Shown piece after piece: positions 44,226 through 53,864 of a stretch of DNA of 64,000 bases. Below the pieces are notes generated by a model that was not told the origin of the DNA, made no database searches, and was given only the letters and a program-made list of their open reading frames with translations. Each line of letters begins with the position of its first letter. The stretch's first letter is position 1. Made by a program: the position numbers and the translations under genes. Source of the stretch: JAAXHV01 sp965207165 (GTDB lineage Bacteria > Pseudomonadota > Gammaproteobacteria > Eutrophobiales > Eutrophobiaceae); NCBI GenBank assembly GCA_965207165.1, contig OZ242265.1, positions 4,030,001 through 4,094,000 on the forward strand, in the 5' to 3' direction.

Positions 44226-45074
44226 ATGATACCGGCAGCATCCACTGAATTGGTAACCGGCCTGTCTACAGTTGATCCAAGCTATAACTCGCTGGGTTCA
44301 AAATACTGGGTTTACAGGACCGATGAAGACATGATTCTCAAGCTCGCAGACCTTCCCCTTGAGAAAGTCTCATCACGGGTCTATTTGGATTGTAAACGTC
44401 GAATAGCCATGCTCATGAGTGTCAGCCCTAGACACGGCCGTCTGGCTGAGGACATCAATATGTTTGTCCAGCTGGTTTCCAGCGCGTTGAACATAAGGTA
44501 CGTGTCGCTGCGTTCAGCACGATTGCGCGACAATGAAGAAAACCTCACCGGCATCGAAGCCGATAACACGTATTACATTGGTACAGATAAAACCAGCGGA
44601 TACGAACAGGCCTGCGGGGCGTCGGACTCCCTCTACGTAGATTGGATGATAGACAATCCGCCTGACCTAGTAATAGACGTCGGTTTGACATCTATAGATG
44701 ACATCATCATCGAGCGTTACCGGGAATCGGGGGTTACTGAATTGTGGCGGGTTAATATCACTCCCGGTCATGAAGACAGGGAACCTGCAAAGTTCGAGAA
44801 TCTGATTGATCGCAAAAGTAATACGATCTCTGTAACCTTCTATTCGCTACAGGATCCGGAACAGCGCATCGTTGTAACCTCCGGCGTATTGCCTGGCATC
44901 CGCCGCAACGACGCGGAAACAGCATTAACACGGTTTCGTAATCAAGTGGGAACCTCACTTACTGAATACATCGAAATACTCATCGAAACGTTTAACGCGC
45001 GCTATATGACCCGTTCACTGAAATTGCTCCTGGGACACATTCAGAAACCCGATGAGCCCCTTCCCGAAGCCTGA
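44226..45074 (+). CDS. Uma2-family (DUF820) putative restriction-like nuclease
   Basis: The 282-residue protein from the ATG at 44226 (after CGGAGC) has a PD-(D/E)XK-like core. GIEADNTYYIGTD and NPPDLVIDVGLTSIDDIIIERYRESGVTELWRV match the Uma2 pattern (PDLVIEV..S..D...K...Y...GV.EYW.V), although the usual catalytic E-x-V stretch reads D-V. The family is often carried in multiple copies by mobile or bloom-forming bacteria; the cellular role is not established. Confidence 0.75.
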   Translation: MIPAASTELVTGLSTVDPSYNSLGSKYWVYRTDEDMILKLADLPLEKVSSRVYLDCKRRIAMLMSVSPRHGRLAEDINMFVQLVSSALNIRYVSLRSARLRDNEENLTGIEADNTYYIGTDKTSGYEQACGASDSLYVDWMIDNPPDLVIDVGLTSIDDIIIERYRESGVTELWRVNITPGHEDREPAKFENLIDRKSNTISVTFYSLQDPEQRIVVTSGVLPGIRRNDAETALTRFRNQVGTSLTEYIEILIETFNARYMTRSLKLLLGHIQKPDEPLPEA

Positions 45075-45086
45075 TCCTGCTGCCGT

Positions 45087-45365
45087 TTAGGACTTTCCTG
45101 TATCCATGTTCACCGGATTGCCCTCACAGTGGCGTTTTCTGCAGCCAGGTAGCTTGCCCACTGCTCCATCAGCTTTCGTCAAAATCAAACAGGTCGGAGC
45201 GTTGATACGCCGCTTCAATGCGTTCAGCATTGACATGCGCCAGGGCCAACTCGCACACCTCACGCGGGTGGTTGGTCCGCCCTTCAGGACCATGGGTGTA
45301 TCCGCCAGTCCATTTACAACGGTGCGTATTAGTGTCTGATGAATGCGGTCGGGAAATTCGTTCAC
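45087..45365 (-). pseudogene. Broken AbiEii/AbiGii-type nucleotidyltransferase
   Basis: The N-terminus HQTLIRTVVNGLADTPMVLKGG is the family hallmark (VLKGGT...). After about 45290 the homology moves to a second frame (VCELALAHVNAERIEAAYQR) and near 45178 to a third (RKLMEQWASYLAAENATV), the typical AbiEii C-terminus. The central catalytic part is missing. Two frameshifts and a deletion make it a pseudogene. It overlaps the upstream frame by ATGA. Confidence 0.65.
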
Positions 45366-45834
45366 GCCGCCATTTTCCAGATCCAGTCCTGGTATTCGCG
45401 CCAGGTTGCCGAATTGATTTTTGCGGACGTCGTTGACAAATCCTCGACAATGATCTGAAAGTCATCAAAGATGGCCCGGATTAATTCATCCGTGTCTATC
45501 CAGCCGTGCATGTCCACGGTTCGACCTTCCTTATGCCAGATAAAAAAGTCACGGTAGAGCAGGTCTACTGCAGCACGCTGGTGGTTGGCAACGAAGAAGG
45601 GAGCGGGGAGCCCGGCCCAGTAATGCCGACAGGAACAATAATGGGGCAGTGAGGCGTGATCCCGGTACACAATAACACCTTTATCCTGCAGCCATAACCG
45701 GGTATCCACTTCCTGGCCCTCACCGGCAAAATCCAGATTTACAGGATAGTTGCCGGATGCCAGTCAACCCCGTTGCCTTCAGGATCCGGCAGGTTGAGCG
45801 CCGAGTAAAGTGAGATGTATTTTGACATCGTCAT
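45362..45834 (-). pseudogene. Frameshifted gene upstream of the AbiEii remnant
   Basis: An ATG at 45834 opens a frame (MTMSKYISLYSALNLPDPEG) that stops near 45745. The downstream frame continues at once (NYPVNLDFAGEGQEVDTRLW...) to 45362. One frameshift therefore splits a gene of about 155 codons. It has no clear family match. As the partner upstream of an AbiEii-like gene it may once have been its antitoxin (inference). Confidence 0.5.
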
Positions 45835-46023
45835 CGAATCGTTCCTATCCTTATGACGTTAAGTCCTAGTGGCCGGCGAGCGTTTCCGGACAGAAATCTG
45901 TATCGATGTTGGCTGCCGCACATATCATCGTATTACCCGGTTCTGCTGTAACAGTAGTATGGCACAATACGGATGCCTGGGTGTATCGGCGCGAGGACAA
46001 TCTCGTATTGTTTAACAAGCTAA

Positions 46024-47172
46024 GGAACCTCCGATCAAGCCCTCATAATATGAGATCATGGGCAACAGTAAACCATCAGGGGAATCTCCATGAAACAATC
46101 AAGTTTTTCGGACCTGGCCTATGAGCATAAGAAGAAGACGACCCGCAAAGAGCGATTTCTTGCCGAGATGGATGCGATTCTGCCCTGAGACAAGTTACTG
46201 AAGCCGATATTGAGGAAGTATCCCAAGCCTGGACAGGGCCGGCATCCCATACCGGCAGAGGTGATGTTGCGGATTTACTTTCTGCAACAGTGGTACGGGT
46301 TGAGTGACCCGGGGATGGAAGATAGTTTGTATGACGTGGAGTCGATGCGCCGGTTTGCGGGGGTGGATTTAGAGTCTATACCGGATGAGACGACGATATT
46401 GACGTTCCGTCACTTTCTGGAGGCGCACCGGTTGACGGAGGCGTTGTTCCGACTAACCCGGCGGTATCTGTCGGAGCGGGGATTACTGTTGCATGAAGGG
46501 ACGATTGTGGATGCCAGCATTATCAATGCGCCGAGTTCGACGAAGAATCGGGACAGGAAACGGAACCCTGAGATGAAACAGACAAAAAAGGGCAATGCTT
46601 GGTATTTTGGCATGAAGACGCACATCGGCACGGACACGCAGGGCCGGGTACACAGTGTGGCGGTGACGCATGCTGCCGTGCATGATTCCACCGTGATGGC
46701 GGACTGTTTGCATGGTGAGGAGGCGGTCATCTACGGGGACAAGGCGTATGCCGATGCGGGGCGCCGCCAGGCAGCCGTTGCCGGGGGCGTTGACTGGCGG
46801 GTGAACCGCAAGGCGAGACGGGGTAAGCGGCTCAGTTGTGCAGACCGGTCGTTTAACCGGAAGAGTAATCGTACCCGGGCCCGTGTGGAACATGCCTTTG
46901 GTGTCATCAAACATTTATGGGGGTATCGGAAGGTGCGTTATCGGGGCTTGGAGAAGAATGGGGCACAAGTCTTTGCACTGTTCGCCTTGGTCAACTTCTA
47001 CCTGGCTAGGCGGGAGTTGGCCGTCACATGAGGGTCGTTCCGTCTGCAGGTTGGGATGGGGCGAAAAAAATCGCTTACCAGCGATACAGACCGTTACCAA
47101 GCGACTACCGAGTGGGTGGGAGCGGGTTATCGACGGCTCGATTTTTTAAAAACGGGGCTTGATCAGAGGTTC
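46024..47172 (+). mobile_element. IS5-family insertion sequence, left copy
   Basis: The element has terminal inverted repeats GGAACCTCCGATCAAGCCC (left) and the inverse of GGGCTTGATCAGAGGTTC (right). Flanks are CTAA on the left and TTAA on the right, both YTAR as expected for IS5-group targets, but not equal to each other. The right copy has TTAA left and CTAA right. Confidence 0.85.
46090..47031 (+). pseudogene. IS5-family transposase with internal stop
   Basis: The ATG at 46090 follows CAGGGGAAT. Codon 33 is TGA (46186-46188), where the right copy has TGG (ILPWDK). The rest is an intact DDE transposase: HPIPAEVMLRIYFLQQWYGL, DETTILTFRHFLEA, VDASIINAPSSTKN, GTDTQGRVHSV, YGDKAYADAGRR, RARVEHAFGVIK. 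Only restart at a later codon or stop read-through could give activity. Confidence 0.85.
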
Positions 47173-47458
47173 TTTAACAACCGGACCGTTGCCCAGATAA
47201 CTTGACTGGTCTATAAAAACAGGTGATTGTTGCAAGCGCAGCATCAGCGAACTCAGTAACGAACAGGTCAATTCCGCAATTGAGGCACACAACCTGATGG
47301 GTCGTAGAGTCGGTTTCATGGATATGCATCTGCATTGTTCGGTATTAAACTGTCCCGGTTCACAATAATGGACCGGAGACAAAAGTCTGAACGGATTTGC
47401 GAACAAACTAAATATTGCATTCGGGAAAAATTCATTGAGTACACGAAACACACAAAAG

Positions 47459-48256
47459 ATGGCAAGCCGAGTTCTACCAGCACGAACAGAAATAAAAAAA
47501 TTGAATGTTAATGGGAGACAGTCTGTGGATGATACTAAGCCTGGTGGGGTGGGAAGAATCAATATACGACGTAGTCGAGTTCGTCCAGTGAAGTTTGACA
47601 GGTTATATGAGTTGAGAGAATTAGGTAATCAGGAAGGTTATTTTGGTGACATCGACGAAAGATTGGATTGTCTACTCTCTTACAAAACATTAGCAAAGCT
47701 AGCCGAGTCACTAAACAGGCTGGATGAAGAGTCATGGAACTATCTGAAAGGTCAATGTAAACCACTGTTATCGAAAGTCAGTGAAGATCGCGGTTGGACT
47801 CTACTCTTTGACAGGTTCAACGAGGCTATAGGCTATGGCTATTTACTTGATAGTGGTTGTAGTAGCGTAAAATTTATCACCAGATCAGCTAAAAACGGAC
47901 ACCAGACGCCTGACCTGGAGGCTTCAGATGGTACGTCAGAGTGTTTATGCGAAGTCAAGACCATAAATATCTCAGATGAGGAGATAGAACGTCGGAAGAA
48001 TATAGAAGTAAAAGAGGTGGCTTATGTGCTTAGTGACGGACTAAAGTCCAAGCTTGACGACGATGCTAAAAAAGCGACAAGCCAACTGAAGGGCTATCAG
48101 GAAGCTGAAAACAAAAATAAAATTGCGTTCTTCGTTATCTGTCTAGATGACTGGCAGCCGGAAGCAAGGAAGGCAATCTTTCCGGAGATTCAAACGTTCC
48201 TCGATAAATTCGGAGAAGGCGAAATTAATTTTGTACTTCATGGATTAGACGATTAA
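47459..48256 (+). CDS. Putative PD-(D/E)XK nuclease-like protein (composite-transposon cargo)
   Basis: From the ATG at 47459 the protein has 265 residues; a TTG at 47435 is an alternative. The centre reads GYGYLLDSG...HQTPDLEASDGTSECLCEVKTIN, which fits the D-xn-E-x-K active-site pattern of restriction-type nucleases (the aspartate in TPDLE, EVK). The N-terminal 40 residues are basic. AT-rich base use unlike the flanks suggests transfer. No methylase partner is seen. The assignment rests on the motif alone. Confidence 0.5.
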   Translation: MASRVLPARTEIKKLNVNGRQSVDDTKPGGVGRINIRRSRVRPVKFDRLYELRELGNQEGYFGDIDERLDCLLSYKTLAKLAESLNRLDEESWNYLKGQCKPLLSKVSEDRGWTLLFDRFNEAIGYGYLLDSGCSSVKFITRSAKNGHQTPDLEASDGTSECLCEVKTINISDEEIERRKNIEVKEVAYVLSDGLKSKLDDDAKKATSQLKGYQEAENKNKIAFFVICLDDWQPEARKAIFPEIQTFLDKFGEGEINFVLHGLDD

Positions 48257-48412
48257 GGGAACATCTTGCATGGGTGCTACCCTCTATTGCCAAGTGGCGC
48301 GCTGATAGCCTACGATTGCATTGCTGGCGGTCGGTAACCTGAAACGGGGTTTTCAGGGTCGATTGTGCTATAGTTTTCATTCTGAATATACAGTCAATTA
48401 TCGGGGACAACT

Positions 48413-48616
48413 ATGCAATCACAACAGATTGAGCAGGTGTTTCAAAAACTCCAAGCCCTTGCGCCGAACCGCATTGATGAAGTAGAGGACTTCATCGATT
48501 TTCTGAGTCAACGGGATATAGATAGACATTTGACCAAAGCCGCCGCCACCGTGTCTGAATCACGATTGAATACGCTATGGGATAATCCATACGATGCCGA
48601 GTACGACAACCTTTGA
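48413..48616 (+). CDS. Small antitoxin of a PemK/MazF pair
   Basis: The 67-residue protein (QQIEQVFQKLQALAPNRIDEVEDFIDFLSQRD) resembles DUF2281-type helical antitoxins. Its last 23 bases overlap the start of the toxin gene, so both are co-translated. An end such as LNTLWDNPYDAEYDNL is the expected toxin-binding tail. Confidence 0.75.
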   Translation: MQSQQIEQVFQKLQALAPNRIDEVEDFIDFLSQRDIDRHLTKAAATVSESRLNTLWDNPYDAEYDNL

Positions 48617-48956
48617 GTTTGGTCAGGTTGTACTGGTGCGATTTCCCTTCACCGATCAGCACGGCAGCAAACAACGTCCTGCCGTTGTGATCAGTAGCCA
48701 CACCTATAACCAGAAACGTGCTGATGTTGTTCTGATGGCGATCACCAGTCAAATTCGCCAAAACTTGGGATTCGGAGAAGTAGATATTCAAAGCTGGCAA
48801 TCGGCTGGACTGATCAATTCCTCTATTATCAAACCTGTTATATTCACTGCCGAGAAAACGATCATCAATAAAACTCTTGGCAAGCTCAAGCAACGAGATC
48901 AAGCCAACCTTCTCAAGACCATCGACTCAATTATCGGTATTGAACCGCCCCGGTAA
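48594..48956 (+). CDS. PemK/MazF-family toxin (endoribonuclease)
   Basis: The 120-residue protein has the CcdB/PemK barrel: FEFGQVVLVRFPFTDQHGSKQRPAVVIS, then VVLMAITSQIR and a conserved SIIKPVIFTAEKTII strand. MazF-like toxins cut mRNA at short sequence sites and are neutralised by the upstream antitoxin. The gene lies inside the composite transposon and may stabilise it. Confidence 0.88.
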   Translation: MPSTTTFEFGQVVLVRFPFTDQHGSKQRPAVVISSHTYNQKRADVVLMAITSQIRQNLGFGEVDIQSWQSAGLINSSIIKPVIFTAEKTIINKTLGKLKQRDQANLLKTIDSIIGIEPPR

Positions 48957-48983
48957 TCCCGGAGACCCGGTAGATTGAGTCAT

Positions 48984-50063
48984 TCAGTTACCGGTTTGTT
49001 TCATTGCCGACTTCATGGCTTCTACACTCAAGTTCGGCATAGTCGGCGATGAATCGCCCGTCAGCAGTCCAGTCTCAGTACGGCTGAATAGGGCCTGGAG
49101 GATGATATCCCTGGAGGACTCATCCATCTTTTTCTCGTTAATCAGGGACAGGTATAAGTGGGTAAGAAGTTCCCTTTCGCCGGCGTCCCGCATCAAATGG
49201 TATGCGCTGAAGGTCAGGCGAGACAAGGTTCTGACAAGAAAGGCGAAGATGGCCAGAACGGTACCGAAAAGGATTACTCCCTGTACTGTATCCAGTTCTA
49301 CCGCTATTGCCTGCCCTTCAAGCCAGGTATCGAATAATATTGTAAAACAGATAAGGCCTGCCACGAGAGTGACAATCAGATAATCCACCCACCGTTTACC
49401 CTGGGCTTTGTATTCTTTGCCAGCGTCTTGCCAGTATTTGACTGATGGCGAGTACCGAAGGTCTTCTTCGTATTTCATTTTTAAATCATTCAGGCCGGAT
49501 TCACTTTCTTCCAAGAATTTCTCAAAGGCTTTACCATGACTTTGCTGCTGGTCAGAATGCGCTTGCGATGATGTGTCCAGCAAGTCGTCCCAATTCTGTT
49601 TTGCATCGCCACCCCAGGCTTCAAACTTGCTTTTAAATGTCTCGAATTCATTATTAAGATTTCCTGATGCGATTACGATCTGAATAAAAGCATCTGCCGG
49701 GTGTAACCCCAAAACGCTATTAACTTTGATGAAAGCGGTGGTGTAATCGTGTCTGCTCCACAGCCAATGACTACCCAGATGAGCTTGTAAGATTTCCGTT
49801 ATCTTATCGCTGAAATCACGGGTTCTTGAGCCTCTCAGCTTATAGATTTCTTCTATATTTGAAATACATGGTTCAAACCTGGAATCTCTGGAATTAATGT
49901 ATTCATGTACTTCGTTGTCATCAACACCGACCATGTGACGAGACTTGGTATTTGCCCAAAAGACTGATTCCATATTGAGGAATTTCAGAAGTTCACCTAT
50001 ATCAGTAAACGGAAAAACTTTGTTGGTTGCGTCTTTGAGTTCTACGCTGACTGTTCTGTTCAA
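48984..50063 (-). CDS. Membrane protein of unknown family (DUF6161-like)
   Basis: The 359-residue protein has a long soluble N-terminal half with a charged coiled region (FEKFLEESESGLNDLKMKYEEDLRYSP), two transmembrane helices (LIVTLVAGLICFTILFDTW; GVILFGTVLAIFAFLVRTL) and a cytoplasmic C-terminus (AGERELLTHLYLSLINEKK, SRDIILQALFSRTETGLLTGD). The end resembles DUF6161-type proteins of unknown role. It is cargo of the composite transposon and convergent with the toxin gene. A defence or signalling role is only a guess. Confidence 0.6.
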   Translation of the reverse strand: MNRTVSVELKDATNKVFPFTDIGELLKFLNMESVFWANTKSRHMVGVDDNEVHEYINSRDSRFEPCISNIEEIYKLRGSRTRDFSDKITEILQAHLGSHWLWSRHDYTTAFIKVNSVLGLHPADAFIQIVIASGNLNNEFETFKSKFEAWGGDAKQNWDDLLDTSSQAHSDQQQSHGKAFEKFLEESESGLNDLKMKYEEDLRYSPSVKYWQDAGKEYKAQGKRWVDYLIVTLVAGLICFTILFDTWLEGQAIAVELDTVQGVILFGTVLAIFAFLVRTLSRLTFSAYHLMRDAGERELLTHLYLSLINEKKMDESSRDIILQALFSRTETGLLTGDSSPTMPNLSVEAMKSAMKQTGN

Positions 50064-50467
50064 TTATCTGCTCCAATTGGTAGTCATACAGCTACTCTCG
50101 AAATGTTACCACTTAAGCTCTGGTTCTGCTTGAGCCGTAGGCGGGCCTGTTAACGTCGAGAAAATTTGCTACTCAATTTCAACGACAATGAATTTCCTAG
50201 GGATGTTTTGTGTATGTCACCAGCAGCCTGCCGGGAGATTGTCAACATTCAGAAAGTTTAATTTGTTACTGCAAAGGGGTCGAAGAAAAATTGCCGTCCG
50301 GCTCTCCTTGTGCTCCAGGCGGTAATGCGCATCGTGGGCAACAGGGCTTTCCGTAGTGGGGGTCTCGCCGCCGTAGTGCAGGTCGAATTCGGGAACGTAG
50401 ACGGGGGCTGTCAAGACAGTACTATCAGGTATGCTCTGGATGACCAATATACTGCAGGTATACTTAA
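50064..50467. other. Intergenic 400 bp with a possible ORF remnant
   Basis: A minus-strand frame at 50217-50447 (reading VLTAPVYVPEFDLHYGGETP) might be a fragment of an older gene but has no start site or partner. Nothing else was seen before the right IS. Confidence 0.35.
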
Positions 50468-51617
50468 GGAACCTCTGATCAAGCCCTCATAATATGAGAT
50501 CATAGGCAACAGTAAACCATCAGGGGAATCTCCATGAACCAATCGAGTTTTTCGGACCTGGTCTATGAGCACAAGAAGAAGACGACCCGCAAAGAGCGGT
50601 TTCTTGCCGAGACGGATGCGATTCTGCCCTGGGACAAGTTACTGAAGCCGATATTGAGGAAGTATCCCAAGCCCGGACAGGGCCGGCATCCCATACCGGC
50701 AGAGGTGATGTTGCGGATTTACTTTTTACGACAGTGGTACGGGCTGAGTGCCCCTGGGATGGAAGACAGTTTATATGATGTGGAGTCGATGCGCCGGTTT
50801 GCGGGGGTGGAGTTGGAGTCTATACCGGATGAGACGACGATATTGACGTTCCGTCATTTTCTGGAGGCGCACCGGTTAACGGAGGCGTTGTTTCGGCTGA
50901 CCCGGCGCTACCTGTCGGAGAGAGGATTGTTATTGCAAGAAGGGACGATAGTGGACGCCAGCATCATCAGTGCGCCGAGTTCGACGAAGAACCGGGAGCG
51001 GCAGCGGGACCCTGAGATGAAACAGACTTCGATAAGGCAATGCCTGGTATTTTGGCATGAAGACGCACATCGGCACGGACACACAGGGCCGGGTACACAG
51101 TGTGGCAGTGACCCATGCTGCCGTGCATGATTCCACCGTGATGGCGGACTGTCTGCACGGTGAGGAGGCCGTCATCTACGGGGACAAGGCGTATGCTGAT
51201 GCAGGGCGCCGACAGGCAGCCGTTGCCGGGGGCGTTGACTGGCGGGTGAACCGCAAGGCGAGACGGGGTAAGCGGCTCAGTTGTGCAGACCGGTCGTTTA
51301 ACCGGAAGAGTAATCGTACCCGGGCCCGTGTGGAACATGCCTTTGTTGTGGTCAAGCACCTGTGGGGCTATCGGAAGGTGCGTTATCGGGGCTTGGAGAA
51401 GAATGGGGCACAAGTCTTTGCACTGTTCGCCTTGGTCAACTTCTACCTGGCTAGGCGGGAGTTGGCCGTCACATGAGGGTCGTTCCGTCTGCAGGTTGGG
51501 ATGGGGCGAAAAAAATCGCTTACCAGCGATACAGACCGTTACCAAGCGACTACCGAGTGGGTGGGAGCGGGTTATCGACGGCTCGATTTTTTAAAAACGG
51601 GGCTTGATCAGAGGGTC
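50468..51617 (+). mobile_element. IS5-family insertion sequence, right copy
   Basis: The second IS copy in the same orientation is about 95% alike by eye. Left end GGAACCTCTGATCAAGCCC, right end the inverse of GGGCTTGATCAGAGGGTCC. Flanks are TTAA (inner) and CTAA (outer). Its transposase is frameshifted. Confidence 0.85.
50534..51476 (+). pseudogene. IS5-family transposase with frameshift
   Basis: The frame is intact to about 51030, where ACTTCGATAAGGCAATG replaces the 16-base ACAAAAAAGGGCAATG of the left copy: one additional base shifts the frame (MKQTSIRQCLVF) and it would end at 51130. The remainder is open in the other frame to 51476 with the YGDKAYADAG and EHAFVVVK segments. Together with the left copy no intact transposase remains in the transposon. 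Confidence 0.85.
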
Positions 51618-51724
51618 CCTAAATTTGCAGATGGCGGACTCGAACCATGAGACATTGCCGCCGGAATGACTCCCTCGCAGGCAGAGTGTTCTCCGCCACT
51701 GACGTTGCGCCGCTGCTTTGTCAG

Positions 51725-53620
51725 TCAGGCTTCGGCCACGGGCTCGGGGTCGATAAAGAAAATGAAGTGCGTATCGGCCAGATCGGCCTGATTGACGTCT
51801 TGCAGTGTGATCTCGCCGCCGCCGTGTGCGAGCAGGTCAATGGCGAGGTCGTCGCCCTGCTGTCGCAGGCTCAGATCATCCATGGCGTCAATGTCGGCGA
51901 ATGCGCTGAGGTCAATTTTATCCTCGTCTATCGAAAAATCCGTGACGACGTCGTGGCCGCTGTCGTACGCAAACACAAAGACGTCAGCGCCCGGGCCGCC
52001 TGACAACTCGTCATTGCCGTAGCCGCCGTGAAGCAGGTCATCGCCGGCGCCGCCGGACAAGGAATCATCACCCCCGGGAAACAGGAAAGAAATCAGTGCG
52101 ATTTCACCCGGCTCGCTGGTCTTGCCCTGTTCATCATCCAACGCGACCGGCTCGTCACCGATCGGTTCTTCAAATAACAGGTGCGTCAGGAAGTTGTCGT
52201 CACCGACCAGGATGTCATTGCCGTCTCCACCTTCCAGTGCGTCACTGCCGGAGCCGCCTTCAAGCCAATCTGCGCCCGACCCGCCGGCCAACCGGTCAGC
52301 ACCTGCGTCGCCGTAGAGGTAGTCATCGCCCGGCCCGCCGGCAAGCTCGTCATGACCGTCACCACCATCGAGCAGATCGGCGCCCGTCCCACCGCTTAGC
52401 CTGTCGTTGCCGATCCCGCCGATCAGAATGTCGTTCCCGGGGCCGCCGTCCAGCGTGTCATCGCCGCCGGTCAACTCGTCGATAATCAGCATCAACAGCA
52501 GGTTGTCGAGCGCTCTCTCACCCTCGGGGCTGTCGCCCCTGGCAAGCGCTGAGTCCAGGTCCATGTCATCATCCAACACGAGCAGCAACGGCGCGCCGAA
52601 TCCCGCGGTTGACGATGAGTCGCCGACAAGCAAATCGTCGTCATCCCCGCCGAACAACTCGTCGTTGCCGGCGCCGCCTTCCAGCCAGTCATTGCCGGGA
52701 CCGCCGTGCAGAACATCGTTGCCGGCGTGCAAGCGGTCGCTGAGATACGCCAGCACGTCCGCGCGGGTCAGGTCGGGCAGCAGCGACGGCAGCAGGGTGT
52801 CATCAACCCGGTCAACGCCGTCAACAGCGCCGACGCCCTGGTCCAGGAACCCGGGTTCGACGGCATCCCCAGCAGCATCCAGGCCGGCGTCACTGACTGC
52901 GGCGCCGGGATCATCAGGATCAGAACCCCTGTCGATACCTCGGCCGTCATCTTCAATCGACATCCCGTCGGGAAACAGCCGGAAAAAGATCCGCTGCAAT
53001 GGGTTGGCGTCATCTCCCAGCAACAGGTCGTCGTCATCCCCGCCCTCCAGCGTATCATCGCCGCGGTTGCCGATCAGGAAGTCCTGCCCGCCAAGCCCCT
53101 GGAGGCTGTCATTGCCGGCGCCGCCGCGCAAAATATCATCGCCGGCACCGCCGCACAGGTCGTCATTGCCGTCGTCGCCGGTGAGATCGACACCATCGTC
53201 GATAGGTATGCCCGTGTTTCCGGCTTCCGGGTCAACCAGCGTCAGGGTGTACGCGCCGGCGTGGTCCTGCGCGGGGTTGCCGAGATAGAGGCCGGCGCTG
53301 AGATAGTAAACGCCACTACTGTCAGGGGTGAAGTTGATCCTTGAGTCGAGTTGCCCCGCAGCGAAGTCGGCGTCGTCATTGACGGCAACCTGTTCTCCCG
53401 CCGAATTGAAAACCCTTAAGATAGTGTCGGCGCCGCTGTTATCCCCGGCGCCGGCCAGGTGAATCTCGTAGGTTTTTCCTTCCACCAGCTCGACCCTGAC
53501 CCAGTCGTTGTCCTGCTTACCGTCGAATATGCCGTTGAAGGTATCGCCGGCAGCCAGGCTGTACGTCGTCTGTGTGTTTGCTTCAGCGTCTGCGGACGGG
53601 TTCTCTCTCACTTTGGCCAT
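51725..53620 (-). CDS. RTX (hemolysin-type calcium-binding repeat) protein
   Basis: The 631-residue protein has an N-terminal beta-sandwich of the PPC type (residues about 10-130, with DTFNGIFDGKQDNDWVRVEL and GVYYLSAG) and then several blocks of RTX nonapeptides (GGAGDDILRGGAGNDSLQG, GGDDTLDGGPGNDILIGG, GGAGDDLLHGGYGNDEL). The repeats bind calcium after secretion by a type I system. The C-terminus (DLALSRQ-like end replaced by ADLADTHFIFFIDPEPVAEA) may carry an uncleaved secretion signal. No toxin domain is visible; an adhesin or surface-layer role is plausible. It lies between the composite transposon and the relaxase remnant. Confidence 0.9.
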   Translation of the reverse strand: MAKVRENPSADAEANTQTTYSLAAGDTFNGIFDGKQDNDWVRVELVEGKTYEIHLAGAGDNSGADTILRVFNSAGEQVAVNDDADFAAGQLDSRINFTPDSSGVYYLSAGLYLGNPAQDHAGAYTLTLVDPEAGNTGIPIDDGVDLTGDDGNDDLCGGAGDDILRGGAGNDSLQGLGGQDFLIGNRGDDTLEGGDDDDLLLGDDANPLQRIFFRLFPDGMSIEDDGRGIDRGSDPDDPGAAVSDAGLDAAGDAVEPGFLDQGVGAVDGVDRVDDTLLPSLLPDLTRADVLAYLSDRLHAGNDVLHGGPGNDWLEGGAGNDELFGGDDDDLLVGDSSSTAGFGAPLLLVLDDDMDLDSALARGDSPEGERALDNLLLMLIIDELTGGDDTLDGGPGNDILIGGIGNDRLSGGTGADLLDGGDGHDELAGGPGDDYLYGDAGADRLAGGSGADWLEGGSGSDALEGGDGNDILVGDDNFLTHLLFEEPIGDEPVALDDEQGKTSEPGEIALISFLFPGGDDSLSGGAGDDLLHGGYGNDELSGGPGADVFVFAYDSGHDVVTDFSIDEDKIDLSAFADIDAMDDLSLRQQGDDLAIDLLAHGGGEITLQDVNQADLADTHFIFFIDPEPVAEA

Positions 53621-53864
53621 GTCTACGCCTTCGTTGTCATGAACATCCTGACTTATTACATTGTAGCAGGTTTCCGAGAGCCGAGACTTAACCCCGGGGG
53701 CAGTGTCTCAGTTAGAATTTTCCGGATTTGTAATTATTCCATTTAAACAATGACCCGTTCTGCTATTCTCCACCGGTAACCTGAAACCCTAAAAGCAAGG
53801 ACGCGGCGAAGTGTTGGATTTTCATTCACGTTACCGGAGGAAAGATATGCCGGCGAGAGGCCCT

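Larger units (their letters stand above)
46024..51617. mobile_element. Composite transposon bounded by two IS5-family copies
   Basis: Two directly repeated IS copies (46024-47172, 50468-51617) enclose a 3.3-kb AT-richer cargo. The outer flanks are both CTAA and the inner flanks both TTAA. Matching outer flanks suggest that the whole 5.6-kb unit moved as one and duplicated CTAA on insertion. The cargo holds a nuclease-like gene, a small antitoxin, a MazF/PemK toxin and a membrane protein. Confidence 0.6.

Noticed and set aside
50217..50447. Minus-strand ORF upstream of the right IS
   Set aside because: No start signal or recognised family; left as a possible remnant.
51625..51650. GGACTCGAACC motif suggesting a tRNA
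   Set aside because: The surrounding bases do not fold into a cloverleaf; no tRNA gene was found in the window.
51700..53200. Regular short repeats that could suggest a CRISPR array
   Set aside because: They are codon-level RTX nonapeptide repeats of one protein, with no spacer/repeat structure.
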